A stretch of DNA of 61,777 nucleotides from Bacteroidales bacterium (lineage in GTDB: Bacteria; Bacteroidota; Bacteroidia; Bacteroidales; Prolixibacteraceae), in NCBI GenBank assembly GCA_015654795.1, contig JAATGF010000135.1:1-61777 (forward strand). Reading direction: 5' to 3'. Positions 1-8,697 of the stretch are shown one piece after another. The notes beneath the pieces are model-generated. The model was not told the DNA's origin. It worked only from the letters and a program-made list of their open reading frames with translations, and did no database searches. A program made the translations under genes and the position numbers. The number at the start of each line of letters is the position of its first letter. The stretch's first letter is position 1.

Positions 1-298
1 AATAAATAATACCATGAGAAATATTCAAGATTTTAAACAATGAAATACAGGATAAACTAATGAAAATTGAGAATGACGACAGAAAATAAAACTAATTTTA
101 GCAGCAGAGACTAAAATGAATACTGCCTGGAAAATCGTTGAAATTTCGGGATTGTCGTACAACAAAAAATTAGTAACAAAAATTTCACTAAATTTGAGGA
201 ATTGTGAAGATCTGAACTTCTAAGAACGTGTAAATTAAGATTGAACTCACTGATAATCATTTTAAGAATGCCGTAAGGTATCTAATTTAAATATCAAA
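1..298. other. Left-edge spacer upstream of the HMA kinase gene
   Basis: AT-rich leader with no open reading frame of note. A short frame open from the window edge ends with a stop near position 42 and could be the last codons of an upstream gene, but it is too short to identify. I see no convincing TAnnTTTG promoter here, so the start of the signalling operon may lie further left. Confidence 0.4.
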
Positions 299-2221
299 AT
301 GGGCAATATCAAGAATTTAACCATACCTGTAACAGGTTTATCCTGTAGCAATTGTGCATCAACAATCGGGTTGAATGTTCGCAAACTTCCTGGTGTTGAA
401 GATGCTAATGTCGATTCCGCCGGTGAAAAACTCATCCTGTCTTTTGATCCTGCTATGATCAGCGAAAAAGAAATTATAGCCTGTGTCCTTCGGATTGGCT
501 ATGATATTGCAACCGGGGAAATAGAATTACCTATAATAACAGGACTTCAGAACAACGCCGATACTTTAGCATTGGACATGAGGAGTGAATTACAAAAAGC
601 TTATGATGAGATAGAACTTCGTGTGAAAGTACGCACAGAAGAACTAATTATCGCGAATAAATCGCTTCAGGAAGAGATTACCGAACGCAAAAAAGCGGAA
701 GAAGCACTGCGGGAGAGTGAAGAGCAACTGAAATTTGCGCTCAATGGTACAAACGATGGGATCTGGGATGTTCAAATGGAAACCGGAGCTGTTTATCTGA
801 GTCCACGCGGCTGTGAAATATTAGGTTATCAGCCAGAAGAACTTCATAAAATTGTTGCCCAATGGGACCAACTTGTAAATCCGGAAGACCTTCCGGCAAC
901 GAATACTGCTTTAACTGCGTATCTGAATGGCGATACTCCGTTATTTACTATTGAACAGCGCCTAAAAACTTCTTCCGGAGATTGGAAATGGATACTTACC
1001 CGGGGAAAAGCAGTGTCATACGATTCGAGAGGTAAGGCTTTACGCATGGTCGGAACTCATACTGACATAGGTGAAAGAAAAAAGGCAGAAGAGGCCCTGA
1101 GGGAGAGCGAACGCAGGCTTTCCTCAATATATGATGCTGTCGGAGATGTAATTTTCCATTTGGCAGTCGAAGCCGATGAATGTTACCGTTTTGTTTCTGT
1201 CAACAATGCATTTTGCAATGCTACCGGATTAACCGAGAAAATGATAATAGGAAAGTTGGTGAACGAAGTTATTCCCGAACCCTCGCTCTCGATAGTACTT
1301 GGGAAATATAAGCAAGCAATTAAAGAAAATTCAATAATCCGATGGGAAGAGGTTACTGATTATCCAACCGGAAGATTAATCGGTGATGTGAGTATTGCTC
1401 CAGTTGTAAACAATAAAGGTGAATGTACACATTTGGTTGGTTCAGTTCATAACATAACCGAACTTAAACGAATAGAAGAAAAAATTAAAAAATTAAATGA
1501 AACACTTGAACAGAGTGTCATCCAACGCACCGCCCAACTCGAAATAGCCAACAAAGAATTAGAGGCATTTTCGTATTCCGTTTCGCATGACTTACGTGCT
1601 CCCTTGCGGCATATCAGCGGGTTTATCAATCTTTTTCTCGAGCATAAAACATCCCGACTTACCGATGAAGAACTTGGTTACCTTAAAATTGTAATCAATT
1701 CTGCCAATGAAATGGGAGAATTAATTGATGCTCTGCTCTCTTTTTCGAAACTAAATCGGGCAGGACTTCGAAAAAAGCCGATCGACACCTTACAAATAAT
1801 CCAGCGGGGGTTAAAAATCTTCGAAGATGAAATGAAGGCACGAGAAATTAAAATTAAAATAGAACCGCTTCCCGAAACCTATGGCGACTATCAATTAATC
1901 AGTCAGGTATGGATTAATTTATTATCGAATGCTATTAAATACACTGGAAAAAAAGAAAAAGCCATTATCGAAATTGGCAGCTTTGTTGAAAATAACGAAA
2001 TAACCTTCTTTGTAAAAGACAACGGGGCCGGATTTAATATGAAATATGCCGACAAATTGTTTAGCGTTTTTCATCGGCTTCATAAGCCGCGCGATTTTGA
2101 GGGAATTGGCATTGGATTAGCAAATATCAACCGAATTGTAACCCGTCATGGTGGCCATTGCTGGGCTGAAGGCGAAGTAGATAAAGGAGCAACATTTTAC
2201 TTTAGTTTACCTGTTATGTAG
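299..2221 (+). CDS. Sensor histidine kinase with N-terminal heavy-metal-associated (HMA) domain, two PAS domains
   Basis: Cytoplasmic sensor kinase of 640 aa; no signal peptide or membrane segment is visible. Residues about 5-72 look like an HMA/copper-chaperone fold: the metal loop reads GLSCSNC with Cys16 and Cys19, followed by the usual V-x-x-A-x-V strand and a final GYD. A charged coiled coil (about 95-140) leads to two PAS domains (about 142-262 and 270-390), each ending in the typical ERKKAEEAL-like or ITELKRIEEK-like linker. HisKA follows with phospho-acceptor His430 in SVSHDLRAP, then HATPase_c with N box NLLSNAIKYT, DNGAGF and GIGIGLANI. HMA domains normally occur in metal ATPases, chaperones and mercuric reductase, so the fusion suggests sensing of Cu(I) or another soft metal, or of redox state; this is inference. 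It is the first of four signalling genes in the same direction and ends 2 nt before the next open frame. Confidence 0.88.
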   Translation: MGNIKNLTIPVTGLSCSNCASTIGLNVRKLPGVEDANVDSAGEKLILSFDPAMISEKEIIACVLRIGYDIATGEIELPIITGLQNNADTLALDMRSELQKAYDEIELRVKVRTEELIIANKSLQEEITERKKAEEALRESEEQLKFALNGTNDGIWDVQMETGAVYLSPRGCEILGYQPEELHKIVAQWDQLVNPEDLPATNTALTAYLNGDTPLFTIEQRLKTSSGDWKWILTRGKAVSYDSRGKALRMVGTHTDIGERKKAEEALRESERRLSSIYDAVGDVIFHLAVEADECYRFVSVNNAFCNATGLTEKMIIGKLVNEVIPEPSLSIVLGKYKQAIKENSIIRWEEVTDYPTGRLIGDVSIAPVVNNKGECTHLVGSVHNITELKRIEEKIKKLNETLEQSVIQRTAQLEIANKELEAFSYSVSHDLRAPLRHISGFINLFLEHKTSRLTDEELGYLKIVINSANEMGELIDALLSFSKLNRAGLRKKPIDTLQIIQRGLKIFEDEMKAREIKIKIEPLPETYGDYQLISQVWINLLSNAIKYTGKKEKAIIEIGSFVENNEITFFVKDNGAGFNMKYADKLFSVFHRLHKPRDFEGIGIGLANINRIVTRHGGHCWAEGEVDKGATFYFSLPVM

Positions 2222-2274
2222 AGATGATGCCTTCAACGTTTCTACTTGTGATACTAAAAAATAATTTGCTTATC

Positions 2275-2681
2275 ATGAAAACAATTATCAAGAATATTTT
2301 GTTGATTTACAACAATGCTAATGATGTTACACTTATAAAAACAGCACTTGAAGATGCCCATTTTGGCAACTGGATTTTATTGTCGCGGCGGACGGCAAAG
2401 AAGCTATCGATTTTTTGTACAAAAGAGGAGAATTTGCAAATTATGATGGCGATCTTCCTGTTTTTATTTTGCCCGACATCAAAATGCCTTTAATGAACGG
2501 TATCGAAGGATTAAGAATTATTCGCTCCGATGCAGCATTCAATAAGGTCCCTGTTATTATGCTTACCTCTTTGCGCGACACGCATGATCTTCGGGATTGT
2601 TATGATAATGATGCTAACTCTTTTGTGATAAAACCAATAAATATAAGCAATTTTATAATGGTTGTAAAAGAACTGGGATAA
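2275..2681 (+). pseudogene. Frameshifted and degenerate CheY-like response regulator
   Basis: A single-domain receiver split across two frames. From the ATG at 2275 the first frame encodes KNILLIYNNANDVTLIKTAL and runs to NW near 2373. The second frame resumes with DFIVAADGKEAIDFLYKRG and continues through the acceptor region LPDIKMPLMNG, the MLTS strand and the conserved Lys in VIKPIN, to the stop at 2681. One missing base around 2371-2374 (TGGAT for TGGGAT) explains the break and would give NWDFIVAADG. Separately, the acidic pair that binds Mg2+ in receivers (usually VEDN) is IYNN here, so even the repaired protein would be abnormal. The parent family is the small Rcp1-like regulators found next to PAS/phytochrome-type kinases. 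A sequencing error could explain the frameshift but not the lost acidic residues. Confidence 0.72.
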
Positions 2682-2745
2682 TATTGGGTGGCAATAAACG
2701 AAATGATAGTTTGATAAGAATAACCTAAATTTATATAGAAGAACA

Positions 2746-4680
2746 ATGGAAAGATCAATAAATATCTTACATCTGGAAGACAATCCATCTGATTCTCAAT
2801 TGGTAAAGTCAATATTTAAAAATACAGATGTAAATTTTGAATATTTCTTGGCCGACAACGAAAAAGACTACATTCACATCCTCCAAACTCATAAAATTGA
2901 TATTATTTTGTCTGATTACCATCTTCCCGATTATAATGGATCGGAAGCCCTGCAATTTGCAAAGAGTAATTATCCGCACCTTCCCTTTGTTTTTCTTAGT
3001 GGTACAATGGGTGAAGAGATCGCTATTGAATCATTGCGGAATGGAGCAACCGACTATGTGCTAAAGAATAGAATGCAACGTCTGGTACCCGCAGTTTACA
3101 GGGCTTTCAATGAAGCGCAGGAGCAGAAAGCCCGGCAGAAGGCAGAAGAAGAGCTGTCCCGTTCGGAAGAAAATTTCCGTCGTTCTATCTCAGAATCTCC
3201 TTTAGGTATACGTATTATTTCGGTAGATGGGAAAACTGTTTATGTCAATAAAGCTTTTCTCGATATTTATGAATTCCATAGTTTGGAAGAATTTGCAAAC
3301 ACACTTGCAAAGGATCGATACACACCCAAAAGTTATCTCCAGCATCAGAAAAGAGAAGAAAGAAGAAAAAATGGGCAAGACGTATTTGATTATGAGATAA
3401 GCATTGTGCGAAAGAATGGGGAAATTCGCCACGTAAAGGTTTCCAGAAAGGAGGTTTTATGGAATGGTGCTATACATTATCAGTCAATAAATATGGATAT
3501 TACGGAACAAAAGAAACTAACAGAAGAACTGATAGCATTCAAAGAAAAAGCCGAAGAAAACGAACGCCTGAAATCTGCATTCTTAGCCAATATGAGCCAC
3601 GAGATACGTACACCTATGAATGGAATTCTTGGCTTTGCCGGGCTATTAAAAGAGCCTAATCTTTCAGGTGATGAGCAGCAGGAATACATCAACATCATTG
3701 AGAAAAGCGGAGCTCGCATGCTTAATATTATCAACGATATCGTTGATATTTCGAAAATAGAATCCGGACAAATGGAAGTCCACCTTAAGGTGACGAATAT
3801 AAACGAGCAAATCGAATATATTTATACTTTCTTCAGACCTGAGGTTGAAGAAAAGGGGATGAAACTTTTTTTCAAAAACGGCCTACCCTCAAAAGAAGTC
3901 AACCTGATAACAGACAGAGAAAAAGTCTATGCAATTCTCTCCAATTTGGTTAAAAATGCCGTAAAATTCTCATTTAAAGGCAATATTGAATTTGGCTATG
4001 AGAAAAAAAGCAGCTTCCTTGAATTTTATGTAAGAGATTATGGCATAGGAATTCCGATTGACAGGCAGAAGGCAATTTTTGATCGTTTTGTTCAGGCCGA
4101 CATTGGTGATAAAAGAGCCTTTCAGGGAGCAGGTTTAGGTCTGTCGATTACAAAAGCATATGTCGAAATGCTTGGTGGAAAAATGCGGCTGGAAAGCGTC
4201 GAAGGGAAAGGCTCAACGTTTTATTTTACACTTCCTTATAATAAAGAAATAGAAAAAAATGAAGTAAAAAACGTTACTGCTAACGAAGGAGAGCAGAATC
4301 AAATCAAACCTCTCAGAATCTTAATTGCTGAAGACGATGAAGGATCTGCAATGCTCATTAAAATTGCAGTCCAAAATTTTTGTAAAGAAATTTTTCTTGC
4401 TAAAACCGGTGTTGAAGCGGTTAATATTTGTCGTACTAATCCAAACATTGATTTGGTTCTGATGGATATTAAAATGCCCGAAATGGACGGATATGAAGCC
4501 ACAAGACAAATAAGAAAATTTAACACTAAAGTGATCATTATTGCACAAACGGCCTATGCACTACCGGGCGACAAGGAAAAGACAATTGAAGCCGGATGCA
4601 ATGATTATATTTCAAAACCCATTAAAAAATATCAGTTGGTGCTATTTATTGAAAAATATTTTAAGAAGAATGATAATTAA
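2746..4680 (+). CDS. Hybrid histidine kinase REC-PAS-HisKA-HATPase-REC
   Basis: Soluble 644-aa phosphorelay protein. The N-terminal receiver (about 5-120) has acidic residues Glu11/Asp12, acceptor Asp57 in LSDYHLPD and the conserved Lys in YVLKNR. A PAS domain follows (about 135-255). HisKA has His285 in ANMSHEIRTPMNG, and HATPase_c has NLVKNAVKFS, DYGIGIP and GAGLGLSI. A second receiver (about 525-640) has acceptor Asp574 in LMDIKMPEMDG and Lys in ISKPIK. The N-terminal receiver makes it a natural recipient of phosphate from a neighbouring kinase such as the upstream HMA protein, or from the broken regulator's partner (inference). Its stop codon is overlapped by the next kinase gene. No DNA-binding output domain is present. 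Confidence 0.9.
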   Translation: MERSINILHLEDNPSDSQLVKSIFKNTDVNFEYFLADNEKDYIHILQTHKIDIILSDYHLPDYNGSEALQFAKSNYPHLPFVFLSGTMGEEIAIESLRNGATDYVLKNRMQRLVPAVYRAFNEAQEQKARQKAEEELSRSEENFRRSISESPLGIRIISVDGKTVYVNKAFLDIYEFHSLEEFANTLAKDRYTPKSYLQHQKREERRKNGQDVFDYEISIVRKNGEIRHVKVSRKEVLWNGAIHYQSINMDITEQKKLTEELIAFKEKAEENERLKSAFLANMSHEIRTPMNGILGFAGLLKEPNLSGDEQQEYINIIEKSGARMLNIINDIVDISKIESGQMEVHLKVTNINEQIEYIYTFFRPEVEEKGMKLFFKNGLPSKEVNLITDREKVYAILSNLVKNAVKFSFKGNIEFGYEKKSSFLEFYVRDYGIGIPIDRQKAIFDRFVQADIGDKRAFQGAGLGLSITKAYVEMLGGKMRLESVEGKGSTFYFTLPYNKEIEKNEVKNVTANEGEQNQIKPLRILIAEDDEGSAMLIKIAVQNFCKEIFLAKTGVEAVNICRTNPNIDLVLMDIKMPEMDGYEATRQIRKFNTKVIIIAQTAYALPGDKEKTIEAGCNDYISKPIKKYQLVLFIEKYFKKNDN

Positions 4681-6493
4681 AAAGCAAAATATCGTCACAT
4701 CAAAGGAGACATTTCTTCGGGATTCTGATTATCAGTCACCAAAACAGAAGAACAAGGCTGCAAAAAAGCTACGGCATTCAATTTATGGCAGTTCAATTAC
4801 GTACCTTTTCCTGGTGTTGATCAGTAGCATCTTTGTTGGCGAATCAGTTGTAGCGATGCTCATCAGCACTTTACCACCCCTTTCGCAAATAGCAACAATA
4901 TTACTCGATTCAACTTTGCTGCTGATTTCAATTATTCCTTTCCTCTACTTCTTCGTTGTTCGCCCGATGTCGGTTTATACCACCAGGCGTAAGCAGGCAA
5001 TTGAAACAATCTGCAATGAACGAGTATTGCTCCGCACACTTATTGATAATATTCCGGATTCAATTTATTGTAAAGACTTAGCTTGCCGCAAGACGCTGGC
5101 TAACTCAGCAGAGATACATTTTCTGAATGCAAATTCAGAGGATGAAGTCTTAGGTAAAGACGATTTTGATTTTTATCCGAAAGAACTTGCTGAAGGATTT
5201 TTTGCCGACGATCAGTTAGTGATAAAAACCGGAAAGCCTGTTCTTAACCGGGAAGAATATATACCTGACGAAAACGGGAAGAAACGTTGGTTACTCTCCT
5301 CTAAACTTCCATTACGGGACAAGGATGGACAGATTATTGGTTTAGTAGGTATTGGTCGCGATATAACCGAAAGAAAGCTGGCGGAAGAAGCTCTGAGTAA
5401 AACGGAAGAACTTTACCATAATTTAGTGGAAAGGTTGCCAGACGGCGTTTATAAAAGCACCCACGAAGGAAAATTTGTCGAGGTCAACCCCGCAATGGTA
5501 GCTATGCTTGGCTATAAAAGTAAAGAGGAACTCATGGCAATCGATATCAAGACACAATTGTATTACGAGCCGTCCGATCGTGAAAGCACGGAATTGCTTG
5601 AAATGCACGAAGAAATAGGTATTTACCGGCTTAAAACGAAGAATGGTTCCGCAATATGGGTCGAAGACCATGGATGGTATATTCCCGATGAAAACAACAA
5701 TATACTTTTTCATGAGGGAATCATGCGAAATATTACCGAACGCAAATTAGCTGAAGAAGAAATAAAACATAAAAATAAAGAACTACTAAAACTCAATGCC
5801 GAGAAAGACAAATTTTTCTCCATCATTGCCCACGACCTGCGCAGTCCGTTTAATGGTTTTCTGGGTCTTACACAAATAATGGCTGAAGAATTACAAGGAT
5901 TATCAAGTGACGAATTGCAGGAAATTGCATTAAGTTTGCGAAGTTCAGCCACCAACCTTTACCATTTACTCGAAAACCTGCTCGAATGGTCACGAATACA
6001 TCAGGGATTAATTCGCTTTACTCCCGAAACAATTCAATTATTGCCAATCGTGAGTGAATCCTTAGCAGCGCAACTTGAACCTGCCAAAAGCAAGAGAATT
6101 GAAATTGCATACAATATCCCAAATGATTTAATAGTCTTTGCAGACAGATATATGCTTCAAACTGTAATCCGGAATCTCTTTTCAAACGCCGTGAAGTTTA
6201 CGCCAAAAGAGGGAAAAGTCAGCCTGTCAGCAGAAGTCACAGCTGATAAGTGCGTGGTTATATCCATTAAGGATTCTGGCATAGGAATGAATCACAAAAT
6301 GATAAATGACCTATTCAGGCTTGATGTTCAGACAAATAGAAAAGGCACAGATGGTGAAAACAGTACCGGCCTTGGTCTGTTTCTAAGCAAAGAATTTATT
6401 GAAAAACATGGTGGAAGAATCTGGGTAGAGAGCGAAGAAGGAAAAGGTTCGGTGTTCTATTTTACCATACCAGCTGATTATTCTCTTTTGTAA
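4670..6493 (+). CDS. Membrane PAS-PAS sensor histidine kinase
   Basis: I place the start at the ATG at 4670, which overlaps the preceding stop by 11 nt; the frame extends further upstream but that part lies inside the hybrid kinase. The 607-aa product has two hydrophobic segments near residues 41-65 and 75-105, then two PAS domains (about 120-245 and 255-370) joined by ERKLAEEALSK-type linkers. HisKA has His388 in SIIAHDLRSPFNG. HATPase_c has NLFSNAVKFT, DSGIGM and STGLGLFLS. It is a membrane kinase with an almost absent periplasmic part, so the signal is probably read by the PAS domains. It is translationally coupled to the hybrid kinase, whose receivers are candidate targets (inference). 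No regulator follows; the next gene is on the opposite strand. Confidence 0.88.
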   Translation: MIIKKQNIVTSKETFLRDSDYQSPKQKNKAAKKLRHSIYGSSITYLFLVLISSIFVGESVVAMLISTLPPLSQIATILLDSTLLLISIIPFLYFFVVRPMSVYTTRRKQAIETICNERVLLRTLIDNIPDSIYCKDLACRKTLANSAEIHFLNANSEDEVLGKDDFDFYPKELAEGFFADDQLVIKTGKPVLNREEYIPDENGKKRWLLSSKLPLRDKDGQIIGLVGIGRDITERKLAEEALSKTEELYHNLVERLPDGVYKSTHEGKFVEVNPAMVAMLGYKSKEELMAIDIKTQLYYEPSDRESTELLEMHEEIGIYRLKTKNGSAIWVEDHGWYIPDENNNILFHEGIMRNITERKLAEEEIKHKNKELLKLNAEKDKFFSIIAHDLRSPFNGFLGLTQIMAEELQGLSSDELQEIALSLRSSATNLYHLLENLLEWSRIHQGLIRFTPETIQLLPIVSESLAAQLEPAKSKRIEIAYNIPNDLIVFADRYMLQTVIRNLFSNAVKFTPKEGKVSLSAEVTADKCVVISIKDSGIGMNHKMINDLFRLDVQTNRKGTDGENSTGLGLFLSKEFIEKHGGRIWVESEEGKGSVFYFTIPADYSLL

Positions 6494-6616
6494 CTCTTTT
6501 CAAAGTTATTCTATTTGTTGGCCAATGTCGGATCACACTGAATTGTTGTGGAGATTTATAAAAATGAATCTTCGACTAATAAAAATGACTCGTTTAATAC
6601 AATCCGGATCTTTTCA

Positions 6617-6720
6617 GGGGAGCCATAGGCTCGGATCACATTGTAAGGATGGACTTTAGCCCGTCGTTAAAGACCTGACTATTAACGCCGGGAGCCGCAG
6701 GTTCGGTACATATTATCCTG
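6617..6720. repeat. Tandem REP-like units with GAGCC/GGCTC mini-hairpins
   Basis: In the 342-nt spacer 6494-6835 between convergent genes there are two related units. One at about 6617-6650 begins GGGGAGCCATAGGCTCGGAT; one at about 6690-6715 begins GGGAGCCGCAGGTTCGGTAC. Each has a short hairpin GAGCC-N3-GG(C/T)TC. Between them lies a stretch containing CTTTAGCCCGTC. The layout resembles REP/RAYT-type mobile palindromes, but no transposase is nearby. The rest of the spacer has nothing I can name. Confidence 0.45.
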
Positions 6721-6835
6721 CTAAGAAAATTTGAAATATGAGTTGTAAACTCAAAACAACAAATCCCTCCCCGTAAAAACAGGGTCCCGACTTTTGGGAT
6801 TGCAAACGAGGAGGATCCATGAGTCCAGAAAATTC

Positions 6836-7681
6836 TCATCGTTTTTTGCCCAACCACAGCAGCGCATCAATTACTAATTTATTTTGATCGGGATTTGCAA
6901 AGGTAAAAGAAAGTTCTTTATTCGTTTTTCCTTCATAGTCGATATCGTTATGCCCCATGTTGATATAGAGCATCCGGTATTTTTTATTGGTCCACACAAC
7001 AGGATAGTCGCCTTCGTGCCAAATTTCCCAAGCTTTAGGTCCTGTTCCCAGCGGAAAACTTGACTGATCAATAGAAATAAGCACCTTTATGTCGGGATTC
7101 TCACGCAAGTTTTTTTGCCAGCTATACCATTCATTAGGCGAAGCTTTAAAAGTACCAGGAAGATGTTTTGTGGCCGAATGTTTACGATCCTCAACACGTA
7201 AGGTGGCAGAAGTAGGTCGCCATGTATTTCCTTTGTATTCGCCCGAACCAAGGAATTCGTTATGGTACCAATCCCAGTTTTGAGGATAATCTGACGGAGT
7301 AAGTGCAAAAGCAGCAAAATGGAACCCTACCCACGCCCCTCCCTGCTTCATATATTGCTCAAAAGCGGCACGCTGTTCAGGTTTTTCGGGACGCGTATCC
7401 AGAAAAAGGACGATATCATATTTTGCCAGAAATTTCAGATTCAGGTTGTCCCAATTATTGGTTGAATCGTACGAAAATCTGTATTTCTTAGCCGTTTCAT
7501 TAAACCATTGGTTGGCTTCATGAACAAAACTCACGTGAGCACGGTCGTTCAGGCCTGTATAAAAAGCAACTACCTTAAATTCAGGACTACTCTTCTGTCC
7601 AAAAATACCAGAATTAATCAATAGCAGCGAAAGCATTAGCAAAAACCTTGTTGGGGATAATCCGATTAATCCAATCATCAT
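6836..7681 (-). CDS. Secreted ThuA-like domain protein
   Basis: A 281-aa protein with an N-terminal hydrophobic segment (about 10-28, ending IFGQ) that reads as a signal peptide; the product should be periplasmic. The body matches the ThuA (trehalose utilisation) fold, a glutamine-amidotransferase-like flavodoxin-type domain: VVAFYTGLNDRAHVSFVHEA near the start, a YDIVLFLDTRPEKPEQRAAF core strand, GGAWVGFHFAAF and a C-terminal YPVVWTNKKYRMLYINMGHN with the strand-turn typical of the family. ThuA proteins in Bacteroidota usually sit beside sugar-processing enzymes and their reaction is not established. The alternative start at the second Met changes only one residue. It is convergent with the kinase operon. 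Confidence 0.8.
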   Translation of the reverse strand: MMIGLIGLSPTRFLLMLSLLLINSGIFGQKSSPEFKVVAFYTGLNDRAHVSFVHEANQWFNETAKKYRFSYDSTNNWDNLNLKFLAKYDIVLFLDTRPEKPEQRAAFEQYMKQGGAWVGFHFAAFALTPSDYPQNWDWYHNEFLGSGEYKGNTWRPTSATLRVEDRKHSATKHLPGTFKASPNEWYSWQKNLRENPDIKVLISIDQSSFPLGTGPKAWEIWHEGDYPVVWTNKKYRMLYINMGHNDIDYEGKTNKELSFTFANPDQNKLVIDALLWLGKKR

Positions 7682-7774
7682 TTAGCGAAGATTAAAGCCT
7701 GATTATTAAGTAATTATACAGAATAAAAATTTCCATGCATTTCAAATAGAATAAAATACATGGAAATATTTTTT

Positions 7775-8545
7775 TCAAATTTTATCTTTATAGAGATCTT
7801 TGGGATCGACGATCGCAAGTTCGTAAAGAAATTCACCTATTTTTTCAGTGACCAGCTTAAAGAAAGTCTCCCCTTTTTCGGCTGTTGAAAGTGCCGGGTT
7901 TCCGATTCCCGTATCTTTAGTCACCCTGGTCCATTGGCGTTCGGCCCATGCCCATCCTTCGTTAAGTGCGGCAACACTAAATACGCGCGCTTCCCCATCG
8001 CCGGCTTCGGATAAAGGGAGAACGAGTTCAGGCGTCAGATATTGGATAAAGCTGGTTTCAACCTCACCGGCATGTTCACCCAAATCCTCAAAATAGTGTT
8101 CAGCACCCGGAATTTTAAACCAATTACACTGACAAATAAACATTTTAGGAAAGAGTAAATTCAACTCTCGTATCATCTGTTTGAAATCGTTTCCGCCATG
8201 CGTGTTCATGATTACAAACTTATGAACTCCCTGACGATCAAGAACTGTAATCAGATCTTTAAGAATTAAAAACTGAGTCCCCGGATTCAGATTCATATCA
8301 AATTTGACATCAGGCTGACCTGTATTAACGCCGAAAGGAATTGTTGGAAGGACGATCACTTTACCTCCGCGACCAACGGCGATGCGCGCTGATTCGGCAG
8401 CAATATGATCGGCAAGAATATTATCAGTGCTGTAAGGAAGATGATAATTGTGAGCTTCGGTAGCTCCCCAAGGCAATATAGCCAATTCGAAATCAGCGTG
8501 TTTTACTGCCTTCCAATTTGTTTCTGATAGAAGATATGGACGCAT
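7775..8545 (-). CDS. Creatininase family amidohydrolase
   Basis: I choose the start at 8545 (protein beginning MRPYLLSETNW, about 256 aa), because family members start here; the frame stays open to 8623 without a good match. Creatininase-family enzymes are metal-dependent cyclic-amide hydrolases. Visible family features: LPWGATEAHNYHLPYSTDN near residues 24-42 (the E-x-H metal-binding loop), HGGN in MNTHGGNDF, and DLGEHAGEVETS, which carries further metal ligands. Substrate is unknown; relatives include creatininase, FAPy deformylase and mycofactocin MftE. No signal peptide with this start. It is divergent from the Memo-AMMECR1 gene and could be co-transcribed with the ThuA gene (gap of about 90 nt). 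Confidence 0.82.
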   Translation of the reverse strand: MRPYLLSETNWKAVKHADFELAILPWGATEAHNYHLPYSTDNILADHIAAESARIAVGRGGKVIVLPTIPFGVNTGQPDVKFDMNLNPGTQFLILKDLITVLDRQGVHKFVIMNTHGGNDFKQMIRELNLLFPKMFICQCNWFKIPGAEHYFEDLGEHAGEVETSFIQYLTPELVLPLSEAGDGEARVFSVAALNEGWAWAERQWTRVTKDTGIGNPALSTAEKGETFFKLVTEKIGEFLYELAIVDPKDLYKDKI

Positions 8546-8697
8546 AATATATTTTGATTTAAGCCCTAAAATTACTAAAACTGTACAAACCTCAAATCTT
8601 TTAATCATTTCAATTTTGATCATTTCAATTCATTTCTCAATCGGATTCAATCAATTGTTATATTTCTTAAATTTAATGTGTCAATACCAATTGTAAA

